The notes under the pieces: model-generated
Told to the model about the DNA's origin: nothing
What the model saw: only the letters and a program-made list of their open reading frames with translations
Databases searched by the model: none
In this document: positions 43,839-52,036 of the stretch, piece after piece
How the letters are laid out: each line of letters starts with the position of its first letter
Numbering within the stretch: the stretch's first letter is position 1
Made by a program: the position numbers and the translations under genes
NCBI RefSeq assembly: GCF_018596315.1
Contig: NZ_JAHEAG010000012.1
Coordinates: 1-64,000 of the forward strand
Direction: 5' to 3'
Length of the DNA: 64,000 nt
From: Bradyrhizobium sp. SRL28
GTDB taxonomy: Bacteria; Pseudomonadota; Alphaproteobacteria; Rhizobiales; Xanthobacteraceae

Positions 43839-44080
43839 TCCCCTCCTCGTTATCGTACCAGACCCGGTCGACCGGGCGACCCGCTTGTCTCGCGCGCCTC
43901 ATTATCATGTGAGGTATTTTGTGCGCGAAATCGCTGGTCTGCGGCAAGCATGAACCGCCGGCCCCGCTTTGGACCTTCGGCTCATACCCCCGTGGCCTGC
44001 ACCATAATTCGTGGATGGCGGGGATGGCAAGAACTATAGTGCCGGTTGCCGGGGCAACAATTGTCGCACCGGGCGCCGGT

Positions 44081-44968
44081 TCAGACCGAATATTCCGCGC
44101 CGTCAATCGCGTACGCTGCATAGCGAAAATCACGGATGGTCGCGACCATGCCGGCCGACCAGCCCAGCAGCATGAAGTATTTCGGCTCTTTATCAGGCGC
44201 GTTCGGGTCGAACACCAGGATGGCAGGATGTCCCTCCACCAGGCCCGGGACCAGACGCCAGTCGCTCACCTTGGCGTAATTGCCGAAATAGCTGAAAACC
44301 TCGGCCTTTCCGCGCATGTGGGTCCTGCTGACGAGGTCGAGCCGCACATCGTCCGAGATCATGGCGCGGATCGCGTCGAAATCGCGCGCGTTGAAATGGG
44401 CGACATAGGCGCGGAGGCGTTCGCGATCGGCATCCGACAATCTCTGTTGCGGCGTGTCGTCGGGCTCATCGGCGATCTCCCGCAACTGCGCGCGCCCGCG
44501 ATGCAGCGCGGCCTTGGCCGCGGGCAGGCTGCAATCCATGACCTCGCAGATCTCCTTGAGCGAGCAGCCGAGCACGTCCATCAGGATCACGCTGGAGCGC
44601 TGCGTCACCGGCAGGCGCATGAAGGTGCGCAACGAGGTGGCGGCTATCTGGCGGCTCTCCACGGCATCGAGCTGGTCGGCCATCATGTCCAACTCCGCTG
44701 GTCCCCGGAGCGCCTCCTGACGGTTACGGCGGCGCAGGAAATCCAACGCCGTGTTGTGCACGATCCGGAACAGCCAGCCTTCGGGATTGCCGATGTTGCC
44801 GGCAGCGGCATGCGTCTCCACCGCCTTGATCAGCGCGTCCTGCAGCACGTCCTCGCCGTCGATGACCGAGCCGACCATGCGCGCGCAATAGCGATGCAGC
44901 CTTGGCCGCATCGCGACCAGCAGGCGCTCGATGTCGAAGGCGGCGGACGGCTCGGGCACCCCTGTCAT
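44081..44968 (-). CDS. ECF sigma factor with C-terminal SnoaL-like domain
   Basis: 295 aa. Sigma region 2 (MRPRLHRYCARMVGSVIDGEDVLQDALIKAVE, about 20-50) and region 4 (LPVTQRSSVILMDVLGCSLKEICEVMDCSLPAAKAALHRGRAQL, about 115-160) are clear. The last about 110 residues, DRERLRAYVAHFNARDFDAIRAMISDDVRLDLV onward, look like a SnoaL/NTF2 domain. Such extensions replace an anti-sigma factor and tune activity. The gene is 20 nt after a small dimeric-barrel protein gene and is probably co-transcribed. The signal is unknown. Confidence 0.88.
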   Translation of the reverse strand: MTGVPEPSAAFDIERLLVAMRPRLHRYCARMVGSVIDGEDVLQDALIKAVETHAAAGNIGNPEGWLFRIVHNTALDFLRRRNRQEALRGPAELDMMADQLDAVESRQIAATSLRTFMRLPVTQRSSVILMDVLGCSLKEICEVMDCSLPAAKAALHRGRAQLREIADEPDDTPQQRLSDADRERLRAYVAHFNARDFDAIRAMISDDVRLDLVSRTHMRGKAEVFSYFGNYAKVSDWRLVPGLVEGHPAILVFDPNAPDKEPKYFMLLGWSAGMVATIRDFRYAAYAIDGAEYSV

Positions 44969-44988
44969 TCGGCCTCCGGCAAGCGGGT

Positions 44989-45297
44989 TCAGTTCTCGTC
45001 CAGCATGCGGTAATTGCCAACGACGGTGGCGCCTTTAGGCAGCGGCGGTTCGACGCAACGCTCCCGAATGCCGCTCTGGAATGCGGCGAACGCCGGCAGC
45101 TTCGGCAATGGGCTCGAGCCGTCATCGGCCACGGTCTCGACGACATGGATGAAAGTGTCGTCCTCCAGCCGCAGTGACATATAACGCAGGCCCTTGGGCT
45201 GCGCCGCCTTCAGTTCCGCAAATACCGCCGCGACCAGTTCGGCATTCCTGTCGGCCATATCAGGCTTGGTCCTGTACCTTATCACGGTCCGTCGCAT
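44989..45297 (-). CDS. Small dimeric alpha/beta-barrel (ABM-like) protein linked to the ECF sigma
   Basis: 102 aa from the ATG at 45297, with GAGGAG upstream. Sequence features VIRYRTKPDMADRNAELVAAVFAELKAAQPKGLRYMSLRLEDDTFIHVVET fit the antibiotic-biosynthesis-monooxygenase-like ferredoxin fold. There is no cofactor motif. It precedes the ECF sigma gene by 20 nt, a common arrangement for sigma factors with SnoaL tails. It may be a small oxidoreductase or a sensor for the sigma; which is not visible. Confidence 0.78.
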   Translation of the reverse strand: MRRTVIRYRTKPDMADRNAELVAAVFAELKAAQPKGLRYMSLRLEDDTFIHVVETVADDGSSPLPKLPAFAAFQSGIRERCVEPPLPKGATVVGNYRMLDEN

Positions 45298-45509
45298 GGG
45301 CTTCTCCTCGTTGGCGGCTGCAAAGGCAGCGCTTCGATCCCAAGGACGTTTGGAACCAGCCAAAGGATGCGGGCCCGGAGAAAATCTTTTTTGGGTCTTT
45401 GCGCGATACGCTTTCGCTATCGATCGATCAGCAAACGCGCCTTGGATCGGAGGCGCAAATGGCTACATAATCCAATGTGTTGAATGACCTGAAACCAGGG
45501 TTGCATGCC

Positions 45510-46784
45510 ATGACGACAGCGCCGAAACAGCCCCATCACGTCGTGATCGTCGGCGCCGGTTTCGGCGGGCTGGAGACCGCCTTTGGCCTCGCCGGAGCGC
45601 CGGTCCGGATCACGCTGATCGACCGCCGCAACCATCATCTGTTCCAGCCGCTGCTCTACCAGGTCGCAACCGCCTCGCTGGCAACGTCGGAAATCGCGTG
45701 GCCGATTCGCTACCTGCTGCGCGGACGCAAGGAGGTAACGACGCTGTTCGCAAATGTCAGCGGCGTCGATCCTACAGCGAAGCGCGTGCTGCTCGATGAC
45801 GGCGAGGCGCTGGCCTATGACACGCTGGTGCTCGCCACCGGCGCCCGCCATGCCTATTTCGGCCACGACGAATGGGAGCCGTTCGCGCCGGGCCTGAAAA
45901 CGCTGGAGGATGCCACCACGCTGCGGCGGCGCATCCTGGTCGCCTTCGAGCGCGCCGAGCGCGAGACCGATCCGGTGCGGCGCGCGGCGTTGCTGACCTT
46001 TGTCATCATCGGCGCCGGGCCGACCGGGGTCGAAATGGCGGGGACCATCGCCGACCTCGCCAAGGACACGCTGCCGCCGGACTTTCGCAACATCGACACC
46101 CACAAGACCCGCGTCGTCCTGGTCGAGGCCGGCCCGCGCGTTCTCCCCAGCTTTCCCGAAGACCTCTCCACCTATGCGCAGCGCTCGCTGGAGGCGATCG
46201 GCGTCGAGGTGGTGCTGGGGCAACCCGTCACCGACTGTGCCATCGATGGCGTCGTCTATGGCGGCAACAAGCTGGAGGCCAGGACCATCGTCTGGGCCGC
46301 CGGTGTGCGCGCCTCGCGCGCGGCGGAATGGTTGAACGCGCCCGCCGACCGCGCCTACCGTTTGAAGGTCGAGCCAGATCTTACCGTGCCCGGCCATCCC
46401 GACATCTTTGCCGTTGGCGACACCGTGACGATCGCAGGCCCCGACGGCAATCCCGTGCCGGGCATCGCGCCGGCGGCCAAGCAGCAGGGACGCTATGTGG
46501 CGGCGCTGATCAAGGCGCGGCTCGGCGGCGGCACGCTGCCGCCGTTCCGCTACAAGCACGCCGGCAGCCTCGCGCAGATCGGCAAGAAAAAGGCGGTGAT
46601 TGATTTCGGCCGCATCAAGCTGCGCGGCAATCTCGCCTGGTGGATCTGGGGCCTCGCCCACATCTACTTCCTGATCGGCCTGCGCAACCGGCTCAGCGTG
46701 GCGCTGAGCTGGCTGTGGATCCACGCCCGCGACCAGCGCGCCGCGCGACTGATCACGCAGGGGTCGAGCAAGGTCACGGGATAG
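45510..46784 (+). CDS. ndh: Type II NADH dehydrogenase-like FAD oxidoreductase
   Basis: 424 aa from the ATG at 45510 (a GTG at 45477 would add 11 residues). Two dinucleotide-binding folds are visible: HHVVIVGAGFGGLETA for FAD at the start and FVIIGAGPTGVEMAG for NADH near 165. The FAD closing motif is PDIFAVGDTVTI. The C-terminal amphipathic/hydrophobic segment WWIWGLAHIYFLIGLRNRLSVALSWLWIHA anchors it to the membrane. It passes electrons from NADH to quinone without pumping protons. It stands alone, and its stop is 6 nt from the convergent esterase gene. Confidence 0.93.
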   Translation: MTTAPKQPHHVVIVGAGFGGLETAFGLAGAPVRITLIDRRNHHLFQPLLYQVATASLATSEIAWPIRYLLRGRKEVTTLFANVSGVDPTAKRVLLDDGEALAYDTLVLATGARHAYFGHDEWEPFAPGLKTLEDATTLRRRILVAFERAERETDPVRRAALLTFVIIGAGPTGVEMAGTIADLAKDTLPPDFRNIDTHKTRVVLVEAGPRVLPSFPEDLSTYAQRSLEAIGVEVVLGQPVTDCAIDGVVYGGNKLEARTIVWAAGVRASRAAEWLNAPADRAYRLKVEPDLTVPGHPDIFAVGDTVTIAGPDGNPVPGIAPAAKQQGRYVAALIKARLGGGTLPPFRYKHAGSLAQIGKKKAVIDFGRIKLRGNLAWWIWGLAHIYFLIGLRNRLSVALSWLWIHARDQRAARLITQGSSKVTG

Positions 46785-46790
46785 GCTTCG

Positions 46791-48467
46791 TCACGGCGCG
46801 CAGGCAAAACTGGCCGCCCGATCGACCGGCCCCGATTTGTAATGCGGCCATGCCGGCCACTGGCACAAGGGCAGCGCGCGCGTCGTCTCAAACGCCGGCG
46901 CTTCGACCCTCTGCTCGGTCACCTCGAGATCGCCGGGCGCCTTGCCATTCTCGACCCAGTCGACCAGCACGCCCAGCATGTCGACATTGGCGGGCGCGCC
47001 GGAGCCGACATGATCGACGCCGGGCGCCGTGTAGAGACGGGCGAACTCCGCCGTCTTTTCAGCGCCCAGCGTGCGCTTCACCTTTTCGAAATAGCGGATG
47101 CCCGCATAGGGGCTCTGGGCGTAGTCGGCCATGTTCTCGAGAATTACGAGCTTGCCGCCGCGCGCGGCAAAGCGGCGCAGGTCGGGATTGGTCGAATCCA
47201 TCAACCGCGATACCTGAAGCAGGCGCTCCTTGTGCTCCTCGGGTTTGTATGTCGTGACATCGAGCTTCGGGTCGCGCGCAAAGACATATTGGATGCCGCC
47301 CGCACCATAGATCCAGGCGATGCCGTTGGCCGGCACGGGCGGCTGCGCCGGCGCCACCTTGCCGAGCCACCAGGCGCCCCAACCGCCGGTCGGACCGAAG
47401 GCAGGGGTGTTTTCGCCTGACACCCCCCAGCCCGGATAATCATCAAGGCCGTTTTCCAGTGCGAACGGGAATTTGTAGGTCGCGTGCAGCGTCTTGATCG
47501 CCGCGATCTGCGGCTCGGTCAGGCATTGGTCGCCGCTCTGGCCCGCCGCGCAACGCAGTGACTCCGGTTGGAATTTCGCCTTGCAGCCGACCGGATCCAT
47601 AACGAGCAAATCCTCGGCGCCGTCGGCCTTGTCGCAAGCCTCCAGCACCGCCTTGGCGACGAGTTCGACTTGCGCAGGACGTATCCAGCCCTCGCCCATC
47701 GTTGCGAGCCCGGACCGCGTCCCGGCATGCTGCAAGCCAACCCAGTTGATGACGGGCACGCGGGCAAAGATGCCGTCAAAGTCTTCAGGATAGCGCTGCG
47801 CCATCGTCAGCGCCTCGCGGCCGCCTTCGGACGATCCCATGAAATACAGCTTGGCCGGTGGGTTGCCGTAGGCGCGCACCATCAGGCCGACGGCGGCATC
47901 CCGCACGCGCTTGTAGGATCGATGGGCAAAATTTTCGAAAGCCTCGTCGTTGAGCGCAAACACCTGCGGCGGCTCGCCCGGCTTGGTCTCGTGGCCGGAA
48001 TCCGTGCCATAGGTGACAAAGCCGCGCGCCAACGGGGAAGGGGCGCCGAACGGATAGGCCGGCGGCAAAGCAAGCCCGGTGATCAGCACGCCGTTGAAGC
48101 CACCGCCGCCATATTGCAGCGAACGGCCGTTCCACTCGACCGGGAGATTCACCTGGAATTTGATCGGCGGCGCATTGGGATCGGTCGGTGCGATCTGGCC
48201 GAGGACCTTGCAGAATTCCGGATTGGCCGGCGTGACCCGCGCCGCCGGCGTTGGTCCTTTTTCGGCGATCGCGAGTGACGAAGGCGCAACGATCGAGGCG
48301 GAATCGATCCGGACCGCATTTTCGGCCGATCCGACGAGGCCGCTGCACGTCGCCGCGGGATCGCCGGTCATCTTCGCGGCCATCGCATCCGCACTGAAGA
48401 GCGAGGTCGCCGCGAGCAGCGAGGCCAACCGAGTCCATGCGCGCATGTCGAACTTGGAGTGTTGCAT
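46791..48467 (-). CDS. Tannase/feruloyl-esterase family secreted protein
   Basis: 558 aa with a signal peptide (cleavage near ADAMAAK, about 31). Catalytic Ser is in the GSSEGGREAL elbow, with the acid and His expected in the C-terminal third (GVDHVGSG). CSGLVGSAENAVRIDSASIVAP, the paired Cys and VEWNGRSLQYGGGGFNGVL are tannase-family marks. The family hydrolyses aromatic esters such as gallate or ferulate esters, or terephthalate monoesters. It sits upstream of the P450 and feruloyl-CoA synthase modules, consistent with release of plant phenolic acids outside the cytoplasm. Confidence 0.88.
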   Translation of the reverse strand: MQHSKFDMRAWTRLASLLAATSLFSADAMAAKMTGDPAATCSGLVGSAENAVRIDSASIVAPSSLAIAEKGPTPAARVTPANPEFCKVLGQIAPTDPNAPPIKFQVNLPVEWNGRSLQYGGGGFNGVLITGLALPPAYPFGAPSPLARGFVTYGTDSGHETKPGEPPQVFALNDEAFENFAHRSYKRVRDAAVGLMVRAYGNPPAKLYFMGSSEGGREALTMAQRYPEDFDGIFARVPVINWVGLQHAGTRSGLATMGEGWIRPAQVELVAKAVLEACDKADGAEDLLVMDPVGCKAKFQPESLRCAAGQSGDQCLTEPQIAAIKTLHATYKFPFALENGLDDYPGWGVSGENTPAFGPTGGWGAWWLGKVAPAQPPVPANGIAWIYGAGGIQYVFARDPKLDVTTYKPEEHKERLLQVSRLMDSTNPDLRRFAARGGKLVILENMADYAQSPYAGIRYFEKVKRTLGAEKTAEFARLYTAPGVDHVGSGAPANVDMLGVLVDWVENGKAPGDLEVTEQRVEAPAFETTRALPLCQWPAWPHYKSGPVDRAASFACAP

Positions 48468-48637
48468 CGTTTCCCCCGCTATCGTTTTGCAGCCGCGTTT
48501 TGGCCGGCTGTCAGATTTACAATGGTTTGCGCCACGTGGGCGTCAATTGAAATAAAGCGGCGTCGACGTTTGACAGCTTTTATGCGGCGACACCCCCACC
48601 CGACCCTCCCCCGCAAGCGCGGGAGAGGGAGGGCATC
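48468..48637. other. Intergenic gap, weak hairpin only
   Basis: 170 nt between the esterase and the binding-protein gene. A GC-rich CACCCGACCCTCCCCCGCAAGCGCGGGAGAGGGAGGG stretch near 48598-48634 can fold. It resembles the CTCCCCCTCC-type sequence at the very start of the window. No gene seen. Confidence 0.4.
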
Positions 48638-49849
48638 TCACTTCACCAGCGAGCAGCCGCCATCCGCGAGCGGGCGGAAGGCCTGATCGGCCGGGATGGT
48701 CGAGACCAGCTTGTAGTAGTCGTAAGGGTATTTCGACTCTTCCGGCTTCTTCACCTCGAACAGGTACATCGGGTGAATGACGCGGCCGTCCTGGCGGATG
48801 GTGACGTCGCCGAACAATTTGTCCTTGCCCTTGAACTTCTTCATCTGCGGCACCGCATCCTTCGCATGGTCGCTGCCGGTCGCCGCCACGGCGTTGAGAT
48901 AGGCCAGCGTGGAAGCATAGACGCCGGCCTGGTTGCCGCTCGGCATCTTGCCGTTCACGCCCGGCCGCGCCGCAAAGCGCTTTGCAAACGCACGGGTGTC
49001 ATCGTCCATGTCCCAGTAGAACGCCTCGAACAGTTGCAGGCCCTGGCCGACCTTCAACCCCATGCCGTGGACGTCGTTGATGAACAGCAGGAACGCCACC
49101 ATCGTCTGACCGCTTTGCTGAAGACCGAACTCGGCCGCCTGCTTCACCGCGTTGACGGTATCGCCGCCGGCATTGGCAAGCCCGATCACCTTGGCCTTGG
49201 AGTTCTGCGCCTGCAGCAACAGCGAAGCGAAATCCGCCGTGTTGAGCGGATGCTTGGCCGAGCCCAGCACCTTGCCGCCGTGCTTCTCGATGTAGTTGGT
49301 GGCCTCGGCCTCGATTCCCTGGCCGAGCGCAAAGTTCACCGTGATGAAGTACCATTCCTTGCCGCCGCGCGCCATCATCGCCGCCGCCGTGGAATTGCCG
49401 GTTGCCCAGGCGTCATTGACCCATTGGATGGTGTTGGGCGAGCAAGCCTTGCCGGTCAGATCGGAACTGGCAGTGGATGACGCAAGAAACGTCATGCGAC
49501 TGTCGCGCAGCAGCGAATTGATGGTGAGGCCGACGGCAGAATTCGGCACGTCGACCACGGCATCGACGCCGTCGACATCGAGCCATTTGCGCACGATCGC
49601 CGAACCTACGTCGGCCTTGTTCTGGTGATCGGCATAGACGATCTCGACCTTGATGCCCTTGCCGCCGCCGTTGAAATCCTCCGCCGCCATCCGCGCGGCT
49701 TCCACCGAACCCATGCCGTTGGTGTCCTGGAAGATGCCGGAGATATCGTTGAGCACGCCGACGCGAACGACGTTGTCGGAAATATCCGCGCGCGCTGCGT
49801 TGGTCACGAACGACAAGGCCAGCGCCAGACCCAATCCTAAACCCCGCAT
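48638..49849 (-). CDS. ABC substrate-binding protein 1 of the aromatic island
   Basis: 403 aa from the ATG at 49849, preceded by GGAGGAGAA. The signal peptide ends near NAARAD (about 22). The LivK-type fold begins VVRVGVLNDISGIFQDTNGMGSVEAARMAAEDF, with YADHQNKADVGSAIVRKWLDVDGVDAV further on and a C-terminal FRPLADGGCSLVK that nearly repeats the end of the protein at 52037. No permease is adjacent, so it is an orphan receptor. It follows the P450 gene by 107 nt on the same strand, likely one transcript. Ligand inferred to be a para-substituted benzoate or related acid. Confidence 0.92.
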   Translation of the reverse strand: MRGLGLGLALALSFVTNAARADISDNVVRVGVLNDISGIFQDTNGMGSVEAARMAAEDFNGGGKGIKVEIVYADHQNKADVGSAIVRKWLDVDGVDAVVDVPNSAVGLTINSLLRDSRMTFLASSTASSDLTGKACSPNTIQWVNDAWATGNSTAAAMMARGGKEWYFITVNFALGQGIEAEATNYIEKHGGKVLGSAKHPLNTADFASLLLQAQNSKAKVIGLANAGGDTVNAVKQAAEFGLQQSGQTMVAFLLFINDVHGMGLKVGQGLQLFEAFYWDMDDDTRAFAKRFAARPGVNGKMPSGNQAGVYASTLAYLNAVAATGSDHAKDAVPQMKKFKGKDKLFGDVTIRQDGRVIHPMYLFEVKKPEESKYPYDYYKLVSTIPADQAFRPLADGGCSLVK

Positions 49850-49956
49850 TGTTTTCTCCTCCGATGTTGATTGAGCGTTCCCGGACTTTCGCCGGGGTTT
49901 GCGATTGGCGCGACGCGCCGCTAAAGTTGCCGATCGGATGCCGGGGATGGTATCCG

Positions 49957-51168
49957 TCAGGCCGGGGAAATGGTGATCGGGAGACTGTCCAGACCACGCA
50001 GCGTGTTGTTGTAGCGGCGCTTCACGGGTCCAGTGATCTCGATGCTGCCGACCCGGCGGGCGATCGCAGCCATCATCACTTCGCCTTCGAGGCGCGCGAC
50101 AAGCTGCCCGACGCACATGTGAACGCCCGAGCCGTAGCCGACATGGCCCGATGTGCGGCGGGTGATGTCGTAACGATCGGCATCTTCCCAGCGGCGCGGA
50201 TCGCGATTGGCGGCCCCAAGGAACATCAGAACCTTTTCGCCCTCGCCAATCACGTGCCCGCCAAGCTCGACTTCGCGCGTCGTGGTCCGGAAGAAGGTCT
50301 GCACCGGGCTTTCGAAACGGACCGCCTCCTCGAAGGCATTGCGTGCCAACGTGGGATCGCTGCGCAGCTTTGCCAGTTGTTCCGGAAAACGCGCGAGGCA
50401 ATAGACGGCGGCGCCGATGCCGTAGACGGTGGTATCGAGCCCGGCCGACAGCAGCGAACGCACCAGAAGCGGGGCTTCCTCATGGGTGATTTCGCCGGCA
50501 TCGGCGCGGGCATGGATGCAGGCGCCGAAGCCGCCGGGGGCGAGATTCTCGCGTTGGCATTGTTCGGCGACATAGGCCTGATGCGGCGCTGAGCGCTCGA
50601 TCGCCTCCTGGCGCAGCTGGTTCGGCGGCCCGAACGCGTTGAACACCAGGCTGGCATAGGGCAGCAGATGCTCGCGCCCTTCCTGCTTCAGTCCGAGCGC
50701 ATCGGGGAACACCGACAAGGGATAAGCTTCCGCAAGATCGGTGATGGCATCGAAGCTGCCGCGCGAGAGCAGCTCATCGACCTTGGCTTCGGCCAATGCG
50801 GTGAAATGAGCGCGCAACGGCTTCATAGCGGTGGCCGACAGCACCTGATTCAGCACCGCGCGTGTTCGGGTGTGGGCCGGAGGGTCCGCCTCCAGGATGA
50901 TGCTTTGCGGGCGCCACGGCTTCTCCTTGGCGAAATCGCTTAAACCCACGCCACGGCCCGAGCAGAACGTCAGGGGATCGTGGAGGACGCCATGCACCTC
51001 GGCATAGCGCGCCACGCCATAGATGCCCCACTTGGCGAGCCATACCACTGGTCCGGCCTCGCGCAGGACCTGGTGAATCGTATGCATATCGTCGAAGAAC
51101 TCGGTTGAGAACGGGTCGACGTCGAGGCTCGGGACGCCGGTCGGCGCTGCTTGATCGGTCGCGCTCAT
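49957..51168 (-). CDS. Cytochrome P450, CYP199A family (para-substituted benzoate demethylase)
   Basis: 403 aa from the ATG at 51168 (GGAG upstream). From memory it matches CYP199A2 of Rhodopseudomonas palustris along most of its length: FCSGRGVGLSDFAKEKPWRP, LLRQEAIERSAPHQAYV-like and SAGLDTTVYGIGAAVYCLARFP. The I-helix is AGLDTTVYG, K-helix EAVRFE, and the heme loop GYGSGVHMCVGQ has Cys about 352. CYP199A2 oxidatively demethylates 4-methoxybenzoate to 4-hydroxybenzoate. The ferredoxin partner is not in the window. A MarR gene lies divergent 47 nt away. Confidence 0.94.
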   Translation of the reverse strand: MSATDQAAPTGVPSLDVDPFSTEFFDDMHTIHQVLREAGPVVWLAKWGIYGVARYAEVHGVLHDPLTFCSGRGVGLSDFAKEKPWRPQSIILEADPPAHTRTRAVLNQVLSATAMKPLRAHFTALAEAKVDELLSRGSFDAITDLAEAYPLSVFPDALGLKQEGREHLLPYASLVFNAFGPPNQLRQEAIERSAPHQAYVAEQCQRENLAPGGFGACIHARADAGEITHEEAPLLVRSLLSAGLDTTVYGIGAAVYCLARFPEQLAKLRSDPTLARNAFEEAVRFESPVQTFFRTTTREVELGGHVIGEGEKVLMFLGAANRDPRRWEDADRYDITRRTSGHVGYGSGVHMCVGQLVARLEGEVMMAAIARRVGSIEITGPVKRRYNNTLRGLDSLPITISPA

Positions 51169-51179
51169 GAGGGTCTCCT

Positions 51180-51206
51180 GCATATTGTTCTTGCGGAACG
51201 GTATGC
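51180..51206. promoter_or_regulatory. Candidate MarR operator between P450 and MarR 1
   Basis: Arms GCATATTGTTC (51180-51190) and GAACGGTATGC (51196-51206), a 5-bp spacer and two mismatches. It lies in the 47-nt gap between the divergent starts. Confidence 0.7.
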
Positions 51207-51215
51207 CCTGTCTCT

Positions 51216-51779
51216 ATGTCTGGGATGCTGGAGCGGCTTCGGAAGAGCATGAGCAGGAACAGACAGGCGCGCGCGGCCCGCGCGGGCACGGCAGGCAGGA
51301 GCGGACGCGCCGAACAGGTGCTCGACCTCGACCGCTACGTCCCGGCGCTCATCACCTTCATTGCCAACAAATTGTCGCGCAGCGCGACCGTGGTCTATCA
51401 GAAGCGCTTTGGCGTCAACGTCACGGAATGGCGGATCCTGTCGCTGCTCGCGATCGAGCCGGAAATTTCCGCGGCGCGCATCTGCCATGTGATCGGTTTC
51501 GACAAGGGACCGGTCAGCCGGACGCTGGCCGCGATGGAAGAACGCGGGCTGGTCAGCATCAGGGCGGACCGGCAGGACGGGCGCACCCATTCGATCTCGC
51601 TGACCGCGAAGGGATATTCCACCCACGACCAGGTCATCGCGGTCGCGCTCGAGCGCGAACGCCGCCTGCTCTCTTGCCTGAGCAAGCCGGAACGCGAAAC
51701 CCTGATCGGGCTGCTGCTGCGGGTGCACGGCAATCTCGACGCCGTGAAAGGCGCTGGCGAAGTCGACGACCGGGGCTAA
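51216..51779 (+). CDS. MarR-family regulator 1
   Basis: 187 aa. Winged helix-turn-helix: LITFIANKLSRSATVVYQKRFGVNVTEWRILSLLAIEPEISAARICHVIGFDKGPVSRTLAAMEERGLVSIRADRQDGRTHSISLT is the core, with the DR..GR wing. A basic, disordered N-tail precedes it. It is divergent from the CYP199A gene with an 11-bp-arm palindrome between, so it is likely a repressor released by the P450's aromatic acid. The start ATG at 51216 is right after the operator; an ATG at 51225 is possible. Confidence 0.9.
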   Translation: MSGMLERLRKSMSRNRQARAARAGTAGRSGRAEQVLDLDRYVPALITFIANKLSRSATVVYQKRFGVNVTEWRILSLLAIEPEISAARICHVIGFDKGPVSRTLAAMEERGLVSIRADRQDGRTHSISLTAKGYSTHDQVIAVALERERRLLSCLSKPERETLIGLLLRVHGNLDAVKGAGEVDDRG

Positions 51780-52036
51780 GCGGAACGCGCTGGCCGCGCC
51801 GCGCTGAACGACGCTTCCGCTATGGCGCCGCGTACGCAACACCGCATTGTGTCGTGACGAGCCGACACGCCCGAACATCCGTTTCTCCCCTGCGCGGCCC
51901 GGCATCTCTGTGCTCTGCGATCGGCCGCCTTGTGGAAACACGCTCGCACAAATTAGTTGCCTTGGCAACATATACGACAAGCCTCGAAGACCGATTTTCG
52001 ACGGCGGCCGGTTCCCACCGACCGCCGTTAGTCAGG
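51780..52036. other. Intergenic gap between MarR 1 and binding protein 2
   Basis: 257 nt between two convergent stops. I see no gene and no clear repeat; a weak ATATACGAC-type stretch lies near 51968. Probably a terminator region. Confidence 0.5.

Noticed and set aside
42504..44039. 511-codon plus-strand frame opposite the Liv binding protein
   Set aside because: Antisense shadow of a clear signal-peptide-bearing binding protein.
43839..44080. Promoter-like TTGCCA-N17-TTATGG before the Liv binding protein
   Set aside because: The -10 match is poor; not strong enough to list.
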